A stretch of DNA of 64,000 nt from CAVYXZ01 sp965223835 (lineage in GTDB: Bacteria > Chloroflexota > Anaerolineae > Aggregatilineales > Phototrophicaceae), in the NCBI GenBank assembly GCA_965223835.1, contig CBDCXQ010000001.1, forward strand, positions 2,604,001 through 2,668,000, given 5' to 3'. A program made the position numbers and the translations under genes. Positions 53,529 through 62,122 of this stretch are shown one piece after another (position 1 is the stretch's first letter; each line of letters starts with the position of its first letter). The notes under the pieces are model-generated. The model was given only the letters and a program-made list of their open reading frames with translations, ran no database searches and had not been told where the DNA came from.

Positions 53529-53686
53529 AATCAAGCTCCACAAGATAAACTTGCGAGGCTATTTTATCATTCCTGGCAACAAAATGGAGAAAGCGTCTAT
53601 ATTTTACACTGTCAATTAAAGTGATATATGGACGATACAGCTATATGGTAAAGAACAATCAAACTACCCTTTAGAACTGATCCGGG

Positions 53687-54289
53687 TCAATCGCCGCCTG
53701 ACTCTGACTGCGCCCGCAAGAAAAGGTCGGAAGCCAGCAAATAGTCATGTAGTTGCTGCCGGGCATCGACCAGGATTTGCTCAATAATGCTAGCCTCAAG
53801 ACAACACCGCCGGGCCAATTGATCAGCGGTCATCTGCTGGACAAAGTGTTGCAGAACGATTTCTCGCTCCGCAGGGAGAAGCCGCTCGATCACCAGATCC
53901 AATGCTGAAAATACCTCTCGCCGCGTTTCCTGATTTGGGATGCCGCTGTTTCGGTGGTTGCATAGGCGCTGATGTTGCCTAAAAAATGAAAAATCTTCAG
54001 TAAGCTGAGTGATATTTTGGGCTTGTAAATCGTTCAACCAATCCAGCAAACGATAATCTGGCTGCGGCATAAAATCGTCGATCTGCTCAACCAGAGTTTG
54101 CCAGGTCAGGTGTTCAACCTCATTTTGAAGTGCATTATCAAGTTGCTTTTCACGAAGCGACCTGCGAATACAACGTTTCAAGCAGGGACCATATTCTGTT
54201 ACCAACCGCTTCCAGGCCAACGGTTGCCAATCTTGAAGTTGAATAACTAATTCCTGTTCCTCATCTATATTTAGTTGTTTGACCAGCAT
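53687..54289 (-). CDS. Sigma-70-region-like (ECF-type) regulator, divergent
   Basis: This 200-residue cytoplasmic protein has a layout like an ECF sigma factor: an N-terminal helix set (WQPLAWKRLVTEYGPCLKRC, ~25-45) and WQTLVEQIDDFMPQPDYRLLDWL resembling region 2, then a region-4-like part (~125-185; RLLPAEREIVLQHFVQQMTA, DQLARRCCLEASIIEQILVD). The region-2 core is weakly conserved, so it may be a degenerate or atypical factor. No anti-sigma gene is beside it. It faces a 461-base AT-rich intergenic region. Confidence 0.6.
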   Translation of the reverse strand: MLVKQLNIDEEQELVIQLQDWQPLAWKRLVTEYGPCLKRCIRRSLREKQLDNALQNEVEHLTWQTLVEQIDDFMPQPDYRLLDWLNDLQAQNITQLTEDFSFFRQHQRLCNHRNSGIPNQETRREVFSALDLVIERLLPAEREIVLQHFVQQMTADQLARRCCLEASIIEQILVDARQQLHDYLLASDLFLRAQSESGGD

Positions 54290-54690
54290 GATTTCTTGAT
54301 CCTTGATACAGATAATGACAGTTTATCTGATCGATGATATATATGTCAGATATATATATTTTTATACGTTCTTTACAAACATTCTGGCCCCCTCATATTT
54401 GGGGGTAGATTAATTAGCAAAATCAATCGGTCAAGCCTATGTCATGCATAGGATTTTTAAAGTCCAAAAAGGTCTATAACGGTCTCATTCTCATGGTTAA
54501 TATTATAACTTTTAGTACATAAATCCTATCTTGGACGATAGAACACAAGATACCAGCAGCCACACGAGACTAGCTGTGGAGTTGCCGTAAGAAGGGTTCA
54601 GCTTTTCCCGCTGCTCAACAAAGGCGCGAAACACCCTTTTATTGGCATACTGCAAATGACTGATCCGCTGGTTATGATTGTTGCGAGACG
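54290..54690. other. Large AT-rich intergenic region
   Basis: No protein gene is evident in these 400 bases. Near 54340-54360 is an AT alternation (GATATATATGTCAGATATAT), which includes direct copies of GATATATAT. A short stem CCCCC/GGGGG (54388-54405, 8-base loop) and a terminator-like stem (54436-54458) follow. AGCAGC (54555-54560) can pair with GCTGCT (54610-54615) around an inner CACA/TGTG stem, so a small structured RNA is possible but unproven. Confidence 0.35.
54436..54458 (+). terminator. Terminator-like stem with no upstream gene on its strand
   Basis: CCTATG (54436-54441) and CATAGG (54447-54452) form a perfect 6-base-pair stem with a 5-base loop, followed by A and five T (54454-54458). 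On the plus strand nothing known is transcribed into it, since the next gene upstream is on the other strand. It may end a short transcript from the divergent region or be chance. Confidence 0.4.
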
Positions 54691-54718
54691 TTACAATAAT
54701 GCAACATCCGACTATAAT
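54691..54718 (+). promoter_or_regulatory. Sigma-70-like promoter of the sugar isomerase gene
   Basis: TTACAA (54691-54696) and a perfect TATAAT (54713-54718) are 16 bases apart. The gene start is 33 bases further on and has a strong ribosome site (AGGAG 54740-54744). Confidence 0.65.
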
Positions 54719-54750
54719 AGAACCATTGCTAGCGTCCTGAGGAGATGACC

Positions 54751-55557
54751 ATGATTAAGATTGGCGCGGTGAGCCTGGGCTGGAGTGGCACACGATTGCC
54801 GGAAGTATTTAAACAGCTTGCGAACATGGGCGGCGAGTGCATTGAGATTAACAGCCGAACCGAACGCCATCACAGCCTGAACCTGAACCAGGAATCAATC
54901 ACGGATGTTTTGAACTGGGCTAAGCAATATCAATTGCAAATTGGCAGTCTGAGCGGTTACAGTGATTTTACGCTGGATGACCCGCAACGGCATCAAGCTG
55001 AAATTGACAATCTAACGCGGGTGTGCCGTCTGGCAAATGCGCTAGAAATACCGATTGTGCGCGGCTTCATTGGCGATAAGCACCCCGGTCTCACGCTTGA
55101 TGGTATACGATCACAGGTCGTTACTGCGCTTCAGGCTGTGGGTGAACAAGCGAAGCGATTAGGGGTTACGATTGCACTAGAAAATCATGGCCGTCTCTTT
55201 AACGATGGTCACGTGTTGGCTAATTTGCTCAACGATGTGAATAGCGAACACATTAAGCTTACACTTGATACGGGCAATTTCAGTTGGGCCGGGCACAATC
55301 TCGAACAAACATGGGCCGACTTTAGAGCAGTAATACCGCACACGGCAAATGTTCACATCAAGGATGGCATCTGGCGCGATAGCCAATTTGAATTCGTCGC
55401 TGCTGGAGCCGGTTCGCTGCAAATCGCGAAACTCATTGGCGAACTCAAGGCCAGTCGCTATCAGGGCAACATTTACAGCGAATATGAAGGTAATGGTGAC
55501 TTTATCGCCAATACTCGGTTGAGCATTGCCTTTCTGAGACAGACGGTGGCCGACTAG
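54751..55557 (+). CDS. Sugar phosphate isomerase/epimerase-like TIM-barrel protein
   Basis: This 268-residue protein belongs to the AP-endonuclease-2/xylose-isomerase-like TIM barrel family. Metal-site segments typical of it are present: IALENHGR (Glu, His), LTLDTGNFSWAGH (Asp), VHIKDG (His, Asp) and the C-terminal YSEYEGNG (Glu). ATG 54751 is chosen over ATG 54745 because AGGAG is six bases before it. Members act on keto sugars, inositols or hydroxypyruvate. It is followed after 109 bases by a PhyH-type oxygenase on the same strand. The exact substrate cannot be told. Confidence 0.87.
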   Translation: MIKIGAVSLGWSGTRLPEVFKQLANMGGECIEINSRTERHHSLNLNQESITDVLNWAKQYQLQIGSLSGYSDFTLDDPQRHQAEIDNLTRVCRLANALEIPIVRGFIGDKHPGLTLDGIRSQVVTALQAVGEQAKRLGVTIALENHGRLFNDGHVLANLLNDVNSEHIKLTLDTGNFSWAGHNLEQTWADFRAVIPHTANVHIKDGIWRDSQFEFVAAGAGSLQIAKLIGELKASRYQGNIYSEYEGNGDFIANTRLSIAFLRQTVAD

Positions 55558-55574
55558 CCTGCTTCATGGCTACT

Positions 55575-55600
55575 GAGACATCAGCGAACATAGATGTCTC
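55575..55600 (+). terminator. Stem-loop after the sugar isomerase gene
   Basis: GAGACATC (55575-55582) and GATGTCTC (55593-55600) pair perfectly over 8 bases with a 10-base loop. No T run follows, so it is either a weak terminator or an mRNA end-protecting stem between the isomerase and PhyH genes. Confidence 0.5.
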
Positions 55601-55683
55601 TGGGAGCAAGTTTGTCAGGGAGAGTTTCGCACGAAAATCAGTGAGGTCAATGCCAATTATTACAAATGGAATGGATGGAAAAA

Positions 55684-56448
55684 ATGTATATTGATCAGGC
55701 CAAAGTTACGGATTTCCAGGAAGATGGTTTTCTCATGTTGTCGCAAGTATTTCGTGACCGTGAAATAGCGGCAATGCTCGCCGCAGTCGAACAAGGCCAA
55801 CGAGTAGCGACCACCACCGTTGGTCGGACAGATACGACCGGCAAACAAGCCCGGCTAGCCATCTGGCATGAATTAGGCGATGACATTTGGGCCGCAGCCT
55901 CCACCTGCCCGCGGATTGTGAATAGCATTCGCATACTATTAGGTGAAGAAGTCGCCTTTTTTCATGGCAAGGTGATGCTCAAAGAAGCCGGAACCGGTGG
56001 TAGCTGGGAGTGGCATCAGGATTATGGCTACTGGTACGATCAAGGCTTTGCCTTTCCGCGAATGCTCAGCGCATTTGTCGCGCTTGACCCAGCTACTCGT
56101 GAGAATGGTTGCCTGCAAGTGCTACGTGGTTCCCACTTATTAGGTCGGCTCGATCATGGCAATGTCGGTGATCAAACTGGGACCGATGTACAACGCATCC
56201 GTCTGGTGGAAAAACACTTCGAGCATGTATATTGTGAAATGAAGCCGGGCGATGTGTTGTTCTTTCACTGTAACCTGCTCCATGCATCAGGTCCCAACGA
56301 TTCCAGCCAGCATCGACGAGCGTTCATCATGTGCTATAACGCGCTGGCAAATCCGCAATTAACCGAGTACAAAACTGCCGAACAGCGACCTTGCCCGGTT
56401 AGCACCGATGATGCGATTGAGCAATTTGCCGAGCAGATGCCATCGTAG
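55684..56448 (+). CDS. Phytanoyl-CoA dioxygenase (PhyH) family oxygenase
   Basis: This 254-residue Fe(II)/2-oxoglutarate-dependent oxygenase has the metal motif HxD in WEWHQDYGYW and the distal His in FFHCNLLHASGPN, with the 2-oxoglutarate Arg in HRRAFIM. The N-terminal FQEDGFLMLSQVF is the usual family opening. Three in-frame ATGs (55666, 55675, 55684) precede it; I prefer 55684, where homology would begin, but the site is not decisive. Family members hydroxylate many small molecules, so the substrate is open. Its stop TAG directly abuts the convergent YbdK-type gene stop. Confidence 0.87.
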   Translation: MYIDQAKVTDFQEDGFLMLSQVFRDREIAAMLAAVEQGQRVATTTVGRTDTTGKQARLAIWHELGDDIWAAASTCPRIVNSIRILLGEEVAFFHGKVMLKEAGTGGSWEWHQDYGYWYDQGFAFPRMLSAFVALDPATRENGCLQVLRGSHLLGRLDHGNVGDQTGTDVQRIRLVEKHFEHVYCEMKPGDVLFFHCNLLHASGPNDSSQHRRAFIMCYNALANPQLTEYKTAEQRPCPVSTDDAIEQFAEQMPS

Positions 56449-57627
56449 TCAACGCGTCTGCCAGCCTTGCTGTGTCTCGGCGATCAACTGATCCACAACC
56501 TGCACAAACGCCTCCTGTGTTGTCGCCCCCTGGCTGATTGCTTTGCGATACGTGACCAGTTGACGATCCGCACTGGTTCCTTGACTCACAATAGTCCGAA
56601 TATATTCAGCTTCCGGGCGTGATCCCAAATCATCCAAGATATCATCAACAAATTCAAGCAGTTCATTCGCTAGAAAGCGCAGCGGCACCTCCTCAATTTT
56701 GCCGAAATCAATCAATTTACCATCCACGCCATAGCGCACTGCCCGCCACTTATTCTCCTCAATCATCATCGCATGATAGTTACGCCAGCTCATATTTTGC
56801 TGGCGTAGTTGCACCAGTTTAGCCGCAATGGCCTGCACCAGCGCAACCACACACAGCGCTTCTTCGATAGTGGTGCAAATATCACACACTCTGACTTCCA
56901 TCGTCCCAAAGCCAATCTGGGGTCGAACATCCCACCAGATGCGGGTCGCGCCAGTTGCATCCCCGTGTTTGTCTTTATCTTTGCTCAGCGAACCCACTTG
57001 CGCCAGAACATCGACCATATGTTGAAAATCTGAATAAGAAGTGAAAGACGGGGGAATACCGGTACGTGGCAGGCTCTTGAAAACGATGCTGCGGTAGCTT
57101 TTCAAACCCGTGTTACGCCCATGCCAGAAGGGTGAGCTGGTTGTTAGCGCCAGGAGATGGGGCAAAAAGTAACGCATTTGATTCTGCACTTCGATCAAGA
57201 GTTCCAGCGCTTCGGCTGACTTACCAAAACCGACATGAATATGCATGCCGAAGATCAGCAGGCGGCGACCAACCTCTTGCATACTGGTTTCCAGATCTTT
57301 ATATCGTTCCCCTTCACTAATCTCCTGATCGTCCCACCGGGAGAACGGATGCGTCGAAGCCGCGACGATTTTCTGTCCATGCTCCTCGGCAACATTGCAG
57401 ACCGTGCGCCGCAAACGAATAATTTCCTGGCGCACCTCCTGCACGTTCCGGCAAATTTCACTGCCAACCTCAATTTGTGACTGCATAAACTCTTGCTTGA
57501 CCTGATCGCCCAGAACAACCCGACCCGCATTAAGCAATTGCTGCACATAAGACGTCAGCGCCCGGGTCTCAGGATCAACAATTTGATACTCTTCTTCGAT
57601 CCCCAACGTCAGTGGCACATTAAACAT
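56449..57627 (-). CDS. YbdK-type carboxylate-amine ligase (glutamate-cysteine ligase family 2)
   Basis: This 392-residue ATP-dependent ligase starts VPLTLGIEEEYQIVDPETRA, the hallmark of the GCS2/YbdK family, followed by VASTHPFSRWDDQE, HIHVGFG and a glutamate/arginine-rich active site (MEVRVCDICTTIEEAL). E. coli YbdK has weak gamma-glutamylcysteine synthetase activity; plant GCS2 relatives make glutathione precursors. No glutathione synthetase is near, so the real product is unclear. It is the last gene before convergent PhyH and lies 33 bases... downstream in map order of the cob operon on the same strand, but after it comes no common start, so it may be separate. Confidence 0.88.
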   Translation of the reverse strand: MFNVPLTLGIEEEYQIVDPETRALTSYVQQLLNAGRVVLGDQVKQEFMQSQIEVGSEICRNVQEVRQEIIRLRRTVCNVAEEHGQKIVAASTHPFSRWDDQEISEGERYKDLETSMQEVGRRLLIFGMHIHVGFGKSAEALELLIEVQNQMRYFLPHLLALTTSSPFWHGRNTGLKSYRSIVFKSLPRTGIPPSFTSYSDFQHMVDVLAQVGSLSKDKDKHGDATGATRIWWDVRPQIGFGTMEVRVCDICTTIEEALCVVALVQAIAAKLVQLRQQNMSWRNYHAMMIEENKWRAVRYGVDGKLIDFGKIEEVPLRFLANELLEFVDDILDDLGSRPEAEYIRTIVSQGTSADRQLVTYRKAISQGATTQEAFVQVVDQLIAETQQGWQTR

Positions 57628-57660
57628 ACCGGTTTCCCCCCTCTCAACTTTTTACACTAA

Positions 57661-58221
57661 TCAGTTACCAGGCGCTTTGAGCGACCAGGACAAGCCAGCA
57701 ACCAGTAGCAACACCTCATCGGCCACCTGCGCCAAGCGTTGATTGGCTCGCCCCAGCGCATCGCGATAAAAACGCCCCAACCGTGTCGGTGGCACCACAC
57801 CCATACCCACCTCATTACTCACGATCAACCACGTCGCTGATGACTGCTGATAAACCTTCAATAATTTTGCAACTTCGTCAAGAATAGCGGCGTCAGCATC
57901 GGCCTGGGTACAATCATCCGGCAGGGTCAACAGTAGATTTGATGCCAGCAAAGTCAAACAGTCGATCAGCACGGTATCGCAAACAGCGGCTTCCAAACTG
58001 TGAGCAATCGCATCCGCCGGAGCCAGCGGCGCTTCCAGTGTTTGCCAGTGCGCGGGTCGCGCCGCTTGATGATTTGCGATCCGTTCACGCATTTCATCGT
58101 CGAAGGCCTGGGCCGTCGCTACAAACAAAACCTGCTGACCATGTTCCCGCGCCCAGCGCTCAGCATATTGACTTTTACCGCTGCGCGCGCCACCTAGCAA
58201 GAAGATCAAACGCTTACTCAT
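57661..58221 (-). CDS. cobU: Adenosylcobinamide kinase/adenosylcobinamide-phosphate guanylyltransferase
   Basis: This 186-residue enzyme phosphorylates adenosylcobinamide and attaches GMP in the last part of cobalamin assembly. The P-loop is LLGGARSGKSQYAERWA at the N-terminus; the next conserved blocks read FVATAQAFDDEMRERIANHQ and VSNEVGMGVVPPTRLGRFYR. It overlaps the cobS gene upstream by 4 bases (58218-58221, ATGA-type coupling). It is the last gene of the cobT-cobS-cobU set. Gene length is normal. Confidence 0.94.
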   Translation of the reverse strand: MSKRLIFLLGGARSGKSQYAERWAREHGQQVLFVATAQAFDDEMRERIANHQAARPAHWQTLEAPLAPADAIAHSLEAAVCDTVLIDCLTLLASNLLLTLPDDCTQADADAAILDEVAKLLKVYQQSSATWLIVSNEVGMGVVPPTRLGRFYRDALGRANQRLAQVADEVLLLVAGLSWSLKAPGN

Positions 58222-58940
58222 AGCCCGCTTAACCCCAATAGAGTCACCAATTCCGTTAATTCACATAATGCCCCATACACATCACCAGTCAGCCCACCGC
58301 CCAGTCTGCGGGCAGCCCACCGCCCTAGAATAGCGACCACCAGCCAACCAATCAACAGCAGCCAGATCCCACGTCGATCAATCATAACTGACCAGAGCAA
58401 TACAACCATAACGGTTAGCAATGTAGCAATAATGACCTGTGGACGACCCAAACCCCGCCGAAAATATGCACCTAAGCCCTGCGGTCGGACATAAGGGAAC
58501 GTGTACGCTGCCAGTACCATCACCCAGCGCCCCATGATCGCTGGGACGAATAAAGCAACTGCCGGGACTTCGCGCACGGCAAGCCATTTTCCCAGCAACA
58601 ACAGGACCAGCCCGATCACGGCCCATGAACCGGCCCGTGGATCTTTCATAATCTCAAGACGGCGCGCCGGTTCAACCGTTGCCATCAACCCATCACATGA
58701 GTCGCCAAAACCATCAAGATGCAGGCCACCAGTGAGCACGACCCACAGCACAACAACAACGAAGGCCACCAGGTCCGCCGGCAACCATATTCGCAAGCTG
58801 TAAGCCACCAGCGCTAAAAGCAAGCCGATCAGCAACCCAACCAGTGGGAAGTAAGCAAAAGCTCGACCTGGCTCATCGGTCTCAGCATCGCCGACCGGCA
58901 AAGTTGTCAAAAACGCCAGCGCCATCCGCAGATGAATCAT
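58218..58940 (-). CDS. cobS: Adenosylcobinamide-GDP ribazoletransferase (cobalamin synthase)
   Basis: This 240-residue membrane enzyme joins adenosylcobinamide-GDP to alpha-ribazole to give cobalamin. The motif GGLHLDGFGDSCDGL (~74-88) holds the metal-binding Asp residues of the family, and about six membrane segments follow. It overlaps cobT by 4 bases at its start and cobU by 4 bases at its end, so the three are tightly coupled. No phosphatase gene (cobC) is beside them. Confidence 0.94.
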   Translation of the reverse strand: MIHLRMALAFLTTLPVGDAETDEPGRAFAYFPLVGLLIGLLLALVAYSLRIWLPADLVAFVVVVLWVVLTGGLHLDGFGDSCDGLMATVEPARRLEIMKDPRAGSWAVIGLVLLLLGKWLAVREVPAVALFVPAIMGRWVMVLAAYTFPYVRPQGLGAYFRRGLGRPQVIIATLLTVMVVLLWSVMIDRRGIWLLLIGWLVVAILGRWAARRLGGGLTGDVYGALCELTELVTLLGLSGL

Positions 58941-59947
58941 TCGAGGACTGCCATTTCTTGCAACGTGCGCATGGCCGCCTCAACAATCGGCATCGCCAGT
59001 ACCGCGCCGGTTCCTTCACCTAAACGCATGTTCAACTGGAGCAACGGCTTGAGGGCCAGATGCTCGAGTGCAATCCGATGTCCCGGCTCCGCGCTCTGAT
59101 GTCCGGCAATCAAATAATTGCACACTTCAGGCCGCAATTTGGCCGCAATGAGCGCCGCTGCGGTGCAGATGAGGCCATCAATCAGGACTGGAACTCGGTT
59201 CGCGGCAGCCCCTAACATCAAACCGGCCATCGCGCCGATCTCGAATCCGCCGACTTTTGCCAGCACATCCTCATCTGTTGCTTGATTTACCCGCAGTGCA
59301 GTTTCAATCACGGCGATCTTCTTGCGTAGGCGTTCATCGTCCAACCCGGTGCCGCGTCCGGTGACATCAACGACCGGACGGTTGGTCATGGCGGCAATAA
59401 TTGCGCTGGCAGCCGTCGTGTTACCAATCCCCATCTCACCCACCGCCAGCAAATTCAATCCGTGTTTAATTTCGCCTTCCGCTACGTCTAAACCCAATTG
59501 TATAGACTGTTCAGCGTGCTCGGCAGTCATGGCCGGTCCCAATGTAAAATCGGCAGTGCCAGGCACGATCTTCCCGTTTACAAGCTGCGGATGCTCTGGC
59601 AAATCTGCTGCAACACCCGCATCAACGACCAACAAACGCGCATCCATTTGACGTGCCAGTACATTGATGGCGGCAGTTCCGTTCAGAAATTGCCCGACCA
59701 TGTACGCAGTGATTGATGCAGGCACGGTACTGACACCCTGCGCGACCACGCCATGATCGCCCGCACAAACGATGATGGCGCGGCGCTCCGGTAACCAATC
59801 CCATCGTCCGGTCATGCCCGCAATGCGTGCTGCGAGCGTTTCCAAGTCGCCCAAAGCCCCCGGTGGTTTCAGCAATGTCGTCTGCCGATCACGAGCGGCT
59901 TGCTGTGTAGCCAGGTCTGGTGGCGGAATCTCAGGGATTTTGACCAA
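58937..59947 (-). CDS. cobT: Nicotinate-nucleotide-dimethylbenzimidazole phosphoribosyltransferase
   Basis: This 336-residue enzyme makes alpha-ribazole phosphate from dimethylbenzimidazole. It has the expected start KPPGALGDLETLAARIAGMT, the central AVGEMGIGNTTAASAI and the catalytic Glu in LGEGTGAVLAMPIVEAA near the C-terminus. It is the first gene of cobT-cobS-cobU. Only 87 bases separate it from the divergent SDR gene, too short for a cobalamin riboswitch, and none is seen. Confidence 0.94.
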   Translation of the reverse strand: MVKIPEIPPPDLATQQAARDRQTTLLKPPGALGDLETLAARIAGMTGRWDWLPERRAIIVCAGDHGVVAQGVSTVPASITAYMVGQFLNGTAAINVLARQMDARLLVVDAGVAADLPEHPQLVNGKIVPGTADFTLGPAMTAEHAEQSIQLGLDVAEGEIKHGLNLLAVGEMGIGNTTAASAIIAAMTNRPVVDVTGRGTGLDDERLRKKIAVIETALRVNQATDEDVLAKVGGFEIGAMAGLMLGAAANRVPVLIDGLICTAAALIAAKLRPEVCNYLIAGHQSAEPGHRIALEHLALKPLLQLNMRLGEGTGAVLAMPIVEAAMRTLQEMAVLE

Positions 59948-60034
59948 GACTTCTCCATCCTTCCTTGCGCGTTATGATTGTAACAACTTTTCGCGGCATA
60001 ATGATGCCCAGTATTTTAAGTAGGAGCTATTGAA

Positions 60035-60829
60035 ATGGACTTGGAACTAAAAGATAAAGTAGCGGTAATTACCGGCGGCAGTGTGGGCATTGGGCTGGCC
60101 GTTGCACATGGTTTGGCAGCGGAAGGCGTCCACATCGCTATCTGTGCCCGTAATGGCGAACGCGCCCAGCAACAAGCACAGGCGATCGCTGACCAACATG
60201 GTGTCAATGCTCTGGGATTCGCAGCTGATGTTACCAAAACCACAGCCCTCGATCAATTTGTCACCACCATAGAACAGGCGTTTGGCGGCGCGGACATCCT
60301 CATCAACAACGCGGGAACCGGCAGCGAAGAAAAGATTATGGATGCCACTGATGAAAAATGGCAATACTACTGGGATCTACATCTCATGGCAGCAGTTCGA
60401 TTATCCCGCAGCTTGATTCCGTCCATGCGCCAACGTGGTGGTGGAGTCATCATCAACAATGCGTCCATCTGCGCCAGCCAGCCGCTCTACTATGAGCCGA
60501 TTTACAATGTCACCAAAGCTGCACTGGTCATGTTCTCCAAGTGTCTCGCCAATGAAGTGATCGGCGACAATATCCGGGTCAACACCATTAATCCCGGCCT
60601 CGTGCTGACGCCGGACTGGAAAAATACCGCGCAACTCCTGACCAAAGACACCGATACGACCTGGGAACAGTATCTGGATAAGATCGCCAAAGACAACGCC
60701 CCCATCGGTCGTTTTGCTACGCCTGAAGAAATCGCTCACTTTTTTGTCTTTATGTGTTCGCCGCGTGCCAGCTACTGCGTCGGCTCCAGTTATTATGTCG
60801 ATGGCGGTTGGTTAAACGTCACCAACTAA
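60035..60829 (+). CDS. Short-chain dehydrogenase/reductase (SDR), classical
   Basis: This 264-residue oxidoreductase has the cofactor motif TGGSVGIGLAVAHG at the N-terminus, NNAG (~90), the catalytic Ser in IINNASICASQ and the YxxxK pair in YNVTKAAL. The C-terminal PIGRFATPEEIAHFFVF and YVDGGWL are typical. A good ribosome site (TAGGAG 60021-60026) precedes ATG 60035. Its substrate is unknown; the convergent enolase-superfamily gene and nearby sugar isomerase suggest sugar or sugar-acid metabolism. Its stop overlaps the convergent stop in CTAA. Confidence 0.92.
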   Translation: MDLELKDKVAVITGGSVGIGLAVAHGLAAEGVHIAICARNGERAQQQAQAIADQHGVNALGFAADVTKTTALDQFVTTIEQAFGGADILINNAGTGSEEKIMDATDEKWQYYWDLHLMAAVRLSRSLIPSMRQRGGGVIINNASICASQPLYYEPIYNVTKAALVMFSKCLANEVIGDNIRVNTINPGLVLTPDWKNTAQLLTKDTDTTWEQYLDKIAKDNAPIGRFATPEEIAHFFVFMCSPRASYCVGSSYYVDGGWLNVTN

Positions 60830-61986
60830 TCAGCAACGTCACGTTTGTGCCAATCATCGGCAAACAGGTTGAAATGTACTTTCTGGCGGGGGTGCGCCGC
60901 GATCAGGTCTTCGTCGAGTGTCACCCCCAGGCCGGGACCGCTGGGCAACGCGAAATACCCATCAACGACTTCTGGTAAACCGGGGGCCGCTTCCTTAACA
61001 AAGGCATCGGCAAAGTCGTTAAAATGTTCCTGAATCTTGAAATTGGTCGTACAGGCAGCCAGATGCAATGCTGCCGCGGTCGAAACCGGGCCGCCCACGT
61101 TATGGGGCGCGATCAGCATATAATACGCCTCAGCCCACGCAGCCAATTTTTTCGTGTTGAGGATGCCACCAAAATGGGTAATATCCGGCTGGATGATGTC
61201 GGCAGCCTGCAATTCGAATAATTCACGAAATTCGTACATCGTGTGCATGCGTTCGCCGGTTGCAATCGGCACCCCCAACGGCGCAATCGCATCACTGGCT
61301 TTTTTCAATGCCGCGAGATTTTCCGGTGGCACTGGCTCTTCGACCCAACTGGGCTTAAATCGCGCCAGCTCTGTCGTCATCTCCACCGCTGTAACCGGAT
61401 TAAACCGACCGTGCATCTCAATCAAAATTTCGACATCCGGCCCCACCGCAGCGCGCACCGCTTCGACCAATGAAATCACACGATTTTTCTCAGCCCGGTC
61501 AAGTTCATAAAAGCCGGCACCAAAGGGGTCAAATTTCAACGCACGATAGCCTTTTTCGATAACCCCCTTCGCCGCTTCGTGGAACTCGCCTGGCGTCCGC
61601 TCAACTGTATACCAGCCGTTGGCATAGGCTTTGATTCGGGGGCGCACCGCCCCACCCAGCAAGCGATACACCGGTTGATTAAGCGCCTTGCCCATAATGT
61701 CCCAACAAGCGATTTCGATCAAGGCCGTTGCCGTCATGATGATCTCGCCAGCGCGTCCAAAATCCTCCCGGAACATGCGCTGCACCAGCTTTTCAATCTC
61801 AAATGGATCAGTTCCCAATACGTAGCGTGGAGCAGCTTCGGATAAATAACCTAAAACTGCATCGGTTCGATTCAAAACTCGCGCCTCGCCCACGCCATAC
61901 AAGCCTTCATCCGTTTCCACTTTGACAAAGGTCAGGTTGCGCCATTTAGTTCCCAATATCATTGGGGTAACTTTTGTGATTTTCAT
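60826..61986 (-). CDS. Enolase-superfamily dehydratase (mandelate racemase group, galactonate dehydratase-like)
   Basis: This 386-residue enzyme has the N-terminal lid domain (ITKVTPMILGTKWRNL) and a barrel with KFDPFGAG, the metal ligands in EMHGRFN, VEEPVPPEN and ATGERMHTM, and the catalytic His in APHNVGGP. The Glu-His pair and general layout resemble D-galactonate dehydratase and relatives that remove water from sugar acids. ATG 61986 is chosen since homology starts there; ATGs up to 62010 add only a few basic residues. It may supply 2-keto-3-deoxy acids for the neighbouring SDR. The exact acid is not decided. Confidence 0.87.
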   Translation of the reverse strand: MKITKVTPMILGTKWRNLTFVKVETDEGLYGVGEARVLNRTDAVLGYLSEAAPRYVLGTDPFEIEKLVQRMFREDFGRAGEIIMTATALIEIACWDIMGKALNQPVYRLLGGAVRPRIKAYANGWYTVERTPGEFHEAAKGVIEKGYRALKFDPFGAGFYELDRAEKNRVISLVEAVRAAVGPDVEILIEMHGRFNPVTAVEMTTELARFKPSWVEEPVPPENLAALKKASDAIAPLGVPIATGERMHTMYEFRELFELQAADIIQPDITHFGGILNTKKLAAWAEAYYMLIAPHNVGGPVSTAAALHLAACTTNFKIQEHFNDFADAFVKEAAPGLPEVVDGYFALPSGPGLGVTLDEDLIAAHPRQKVHFNLFADDWHKRDVAD

Positions 61987-62122
61987 GTGCATCCACTTCT
62001 TCGCGACCAATAATCGTGTGCCAAGTGTAGCATGCCGCGCGCCAATTCGCCGCCAATTGGCCTGAACCTGCCCCGGACTATTTGAAGTATTGAACGTGTG
62101 CTTACAACTGTCGAGAATCCCT

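Noticed and set aside
59948..60034. Cobalamin riboswitch before cobT
   Set aside because: The gap is only 87 bases and lacks any B12-box-like element; a cobalamin riboswitch is about 200 bases.
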